Part shown: one piece after another, positions 7,110 through 7,940 of the stretch
Position numbering within the stretch: the first letter of the stretch is position 1
Layout: each line of letters begins with the position of its first letter
Translations under genes and position numbers: made by a program
The notes under the pieces: generated by a model
Databases searched by the model: none
The model's input: the letters and a program-made list of their open reading frames with translations, nothing else
Told to the model about the DNA's origin: nothing
DNA from: Bacillota bacterium
GTDB lineage: Bacteria > Bacillota_C > Negativicutes > CTSoil-072
Length of the DNA: 7,940 nt
Assembly: GCA_017861495.1 (NCBI GenBank)
Contig: JAGFXW010000107.1
Span: forward strand, 1 to 7,940
Direction of reading: 5' to 3'

Positions 7110-7160
7110 GTTAGTCCCTCACAATCATTGTCTTTCCGGAAATATTTTCTTTCGCTATTA
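7110..7160 (-). promoter_or_regulatory. Leader of the two-component operon with two short palindromes
   Basis: The 51 nt between the terminator and the regulator start must hold the promoter or leader of this operon. Two dyads are visible: TTTCCGGAAA at 7133-7142 (perfect 10 bp) and ACAATCATTGT at 7121-7131 (perfect arms around one base). I see no convincing sigma-A -35/-10 pair, so the dyads are only candidate operators, for instance for autoregulation. Confidence 0.3.
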
Positions 7161-7201
7161 GGCTAAAAAACTCCCGAAGGTCCTTCGGGAGTTTTTTAGC
7201 C
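7161..7201. terminator. Bidirectional intrinsic terminator between thioredoxin and the response regulator
   Basis: Perfect inverted repeat: arms 7161-7180 and 7182-7201 are exact reverse complements around one central base. The GC core (CTCCCGAAGG) is flanked by A6 on one side and T6 on the other, so each strand yields a stable hairpin followed by a U run. Functionally it ends the thioredoxin transcript, 17 nt past that gene's stop, and isolates the two-component operon from upstream transcription. Confidence 0.95.
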
Positions 7202-7217
7202 TTGATCTCATTAACAG

Positions 7218-7541
7218 TTACAGTATAGCATCCAAGGCTGTACTGATATCCTTACGGGGACGATAGCCGACAATACGGCTGACTTCTTTCCCATTCTTAA
7301 TCATCAAAAGAGTGGGAACTCCCATAACAGCATATTTACCGGCTAACGGCGCAAAATCATCCACATTGACTTTCGCAACGATCACTTTTTCAGCATAACT
7401 TTCCGCAACAGCCTCCACTTCCGGCCCTACCATCTTGCAAGGTCCGCACCAGGGAGCCCAAAAATCCACTAAAACCGGCTTGTCCGCTTTTATAACCTTT
7501 TCTTCAAACTCATCTTGACTTGAAATTGTAATGACGGCCAT
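7218..7541 (-). CDS. trxA: Thioredoxin
   Basis: This 107-residue cytoplasmic dithiol-disulfide reductase is of standard thioredoxin length. The active site WCGPC is at residues 31-35 (C32, C35), with the buried acidic residue D26, K57, and the cis-proline P76 in GVPT all present; the C-terminal GYRPRKDI block is also typical. ATG at 7541 was chosen because AGGAGG lies 8 nt upstream; an in-frame TTG at 7547 would be only 2 nt from that site. It has its own promoter and a terminator immediately after, so it is a single-gene unit. The symbol trxA is by family; a genome may hold several such paralogues. Confidence 0.96.
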   Translation of the reverse strand: MAVITISSQDEFEEKVIKADKPVLVDFWAPWCGPCKMVGPEVEAVAESYAEKVIVAKVNVDDFAPLAGKYAVMGVPTLLMIKNGKEVSRIVGYRPRKDISTALDAIL

Positions 7542-7585
7542 TTGCAATTCCTCCTATTTTACGTAATTGCAGCTAAAAAATCATT

Positions 7586-7606
7586 TACCCCCCCATACCG
7601 GGGGTG
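7586..7606. promoter_or_regulatory. Candidate CsoR/CstR-type operator at the thioredoxin transcription start
   Basis: On the plus strand ACCCCC (7587-7592) and GGGGGT (7600-7605) form an inverted repeat around 7 bases, with TA before the C run. It lies about 9 nt downstream of the -10 box, over the predicted start site, where a repressor would block initiation. CsoR-family copper or persulfide sensors are known to bind C-run/G-run dyads of this kind. The same bases could instead form a hairpin in the 5' leader RNA. The regulator itself is not in the window. Confidence 0.45.
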
Positions 7607-7614
7607 CTATTTTT

Positions 7615-7643
7615 ATTGTAGAAAATAAATGCTAAAAAGTCAA
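7615..7643 (-). promoter_or_regulatory. Sigma-A promoter of the thioredoxin gene
   Basis: On the minus strand, -35 TTGACT (7638-7643) and -10 TACAAT (7615-7620) are separated by exactly 17 nt, a near-consensus housekeeping promoter (5 of 6 matches in each box). The predicted start is near 7607-7609, giving a leader of roughly 66 nt before the thioredoxin ATG. It begins just after the T tract of the rnpB terminator. Confidence 0.88.
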
Positions 7644-7651
7644 CATTCTCA

Positions 7652-7689
7652 TAAAAAGAAAAACTGCCTTCCTTGATATCGGAGAGCAG
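7652..7689 (-). terminator. Intrinsic terminator of rnpB
   Basis: On the minus strand, CTGCTCTCC (7689-7681) pairs with GGAAGGCAG (7672-7664) with one mismatch and one G-T wobble, around an 8-nt loop. It is followed by TTTTT-C-TTTTT (7663-7653). It lies within about 10 nt of the expected RNase P RNA 3' end. Confidence 0.85.
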
Positions 7690-7696
7690 CTTCTTT

Positions 7697-7940
7697 GTTG
7701 TGAGTCATCAATAAGCCGAGTTCTGTCCCGCAAAGCGGTGATGATCATTTGTCTAGGCCGCCAGTTACCTGGCGGCTCAAGCGACACAACCCGGAAGGTT
7801 CAGCGGGCCGCATCATCCCTTCCCTATTTGGTCTTGCTCCAGGTGGGGTTTACCTAGCCAGTCAGTCACCTGACTGCTGGTGCGCTCTTACCGCACCGTT
7901 CCATCCTTACCGGCAAGCCGGCGGTCTACATTTCTGTGGC
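7697..7940 (-). ncRNA. rnpB: RNase P RNA (type A), 3' portion, 5' end beyond window
   Basis: This is the catalytic RNA that trims the 5' leader of pre-tRNAs. On the minus strand the conserved blocks appear in the right order: GGTAAGAGCGCACCAGCA (about 7875-7892), GGTAAACCCC (about 7845-7854), GAGCAAGACCAAATAGGGAA (about 7819-7838), a GTAA-capped hairpin with 8-bp arms (7757-7776), TAGACAAATGATCATC (about 7740-7755) and GGGACAGAACTCGGCTTAT (7711-7729). The GGTAAGAGCGCACC and GACCAAATAGGG blocks follow the ancestral type A layout rather than the Bacillus type B. The 3' end is estimated by comparison with the E. coli RNA, about 14 nt after GGCTTAT. The 5' segment, probably around 100 nt, lies past the window edge. 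Confidence 0.96.

Noticed and set aside
7542..7547. TTG start for thioredoxin two codons upstream
   Set aside because: Only 2 nt from the AGGAGG site, too close for initiation; the ATG at 7541 has ideal spacing.
7573..7584. Minus-strand mini-ORF ATG-ATT-TTT-TAG in the thioredoxin leader
   Set aside because: Three codons only; the G run before it is better explained by the inverted repeat, and nothing suggests a regulatory peptide.
1..7940. CRISPR array, insertion sequence, tRNA or attachment site
   Set aside because: No regular repeat-spacer pattern, transposase frame, terminal inverted repeat pair or tRNA fold was found; the window reads as ordinary chromosomal genes.

Overview
The window looks like chromosome from an anaerobic Firmicute with a Gram-negative-type envelope, most likely a Negativicute of the Sporomusa/Pelosinus type. 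This is an inference from three things: an AT-leaning Firmicute gene style with strong AGGAGG-like ribosome binding sites, a type A RNase P RNA, and an exported membrane-bound [NiFe] uptake hydrogenase. Every supported gene reads on the minus strand, so the biological order runs from high to low coordinates.

Right end (7940 to about 7200): the 3' part of the RNase P RNA gene (rnpB) ends in its own intrinsic terminator. A near-consensus sigma-A promoter follows at once and drives a short thioredoxin gene. An inverted repeat of C and G runs, resembling CsoR/CstR-family operators, lies at the predicted thioredoxin transcription start. A perfect 20-bp-arm hairpin with T tracts on both strands separates thioredoxin from the rest.

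Middle (7109 to 4879): an OmpR/PhoB-type response regulator and a two-transmembrane HAMP histidine kinase, overlapping by ATGA, form a two-component system.

Left part (4811 to 1): a tatA gene, a 332-residue multi-cluster iron-sulfur protein, then the hydrogenase small subunit (Tat signal plus C-terminal anchor), large subunit, and the first 154 residues of the cytochrome b subunit, which runs off the left edge. Gaps are short (67, 27, 97, 29 and 23 nt), so transcription could be continuous from the response regulator to hyaC. The AT-rich gap before hyaA may hold a further promoter.

How it likely works: HyaAB is folded with its cofactors, exported by the Tat pathway on the HyaA twin-arginine signal, anchored by the HyaA tail, and passes electrons from H2 through three Fe-S clusters to the haem b of HyaC and then the quinone pool. 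TatA beside a Tat-dependent cofactor enzyme suggests a locally supplied export component. The iron-sulfur protein is the least understood member: it combines ferredoxin motifs, a middle segment reminiscent of MvhD, an internal twin-arginine motif and a C-terminal CxxC pair. The two-component system is a candidate regulator, by position only.
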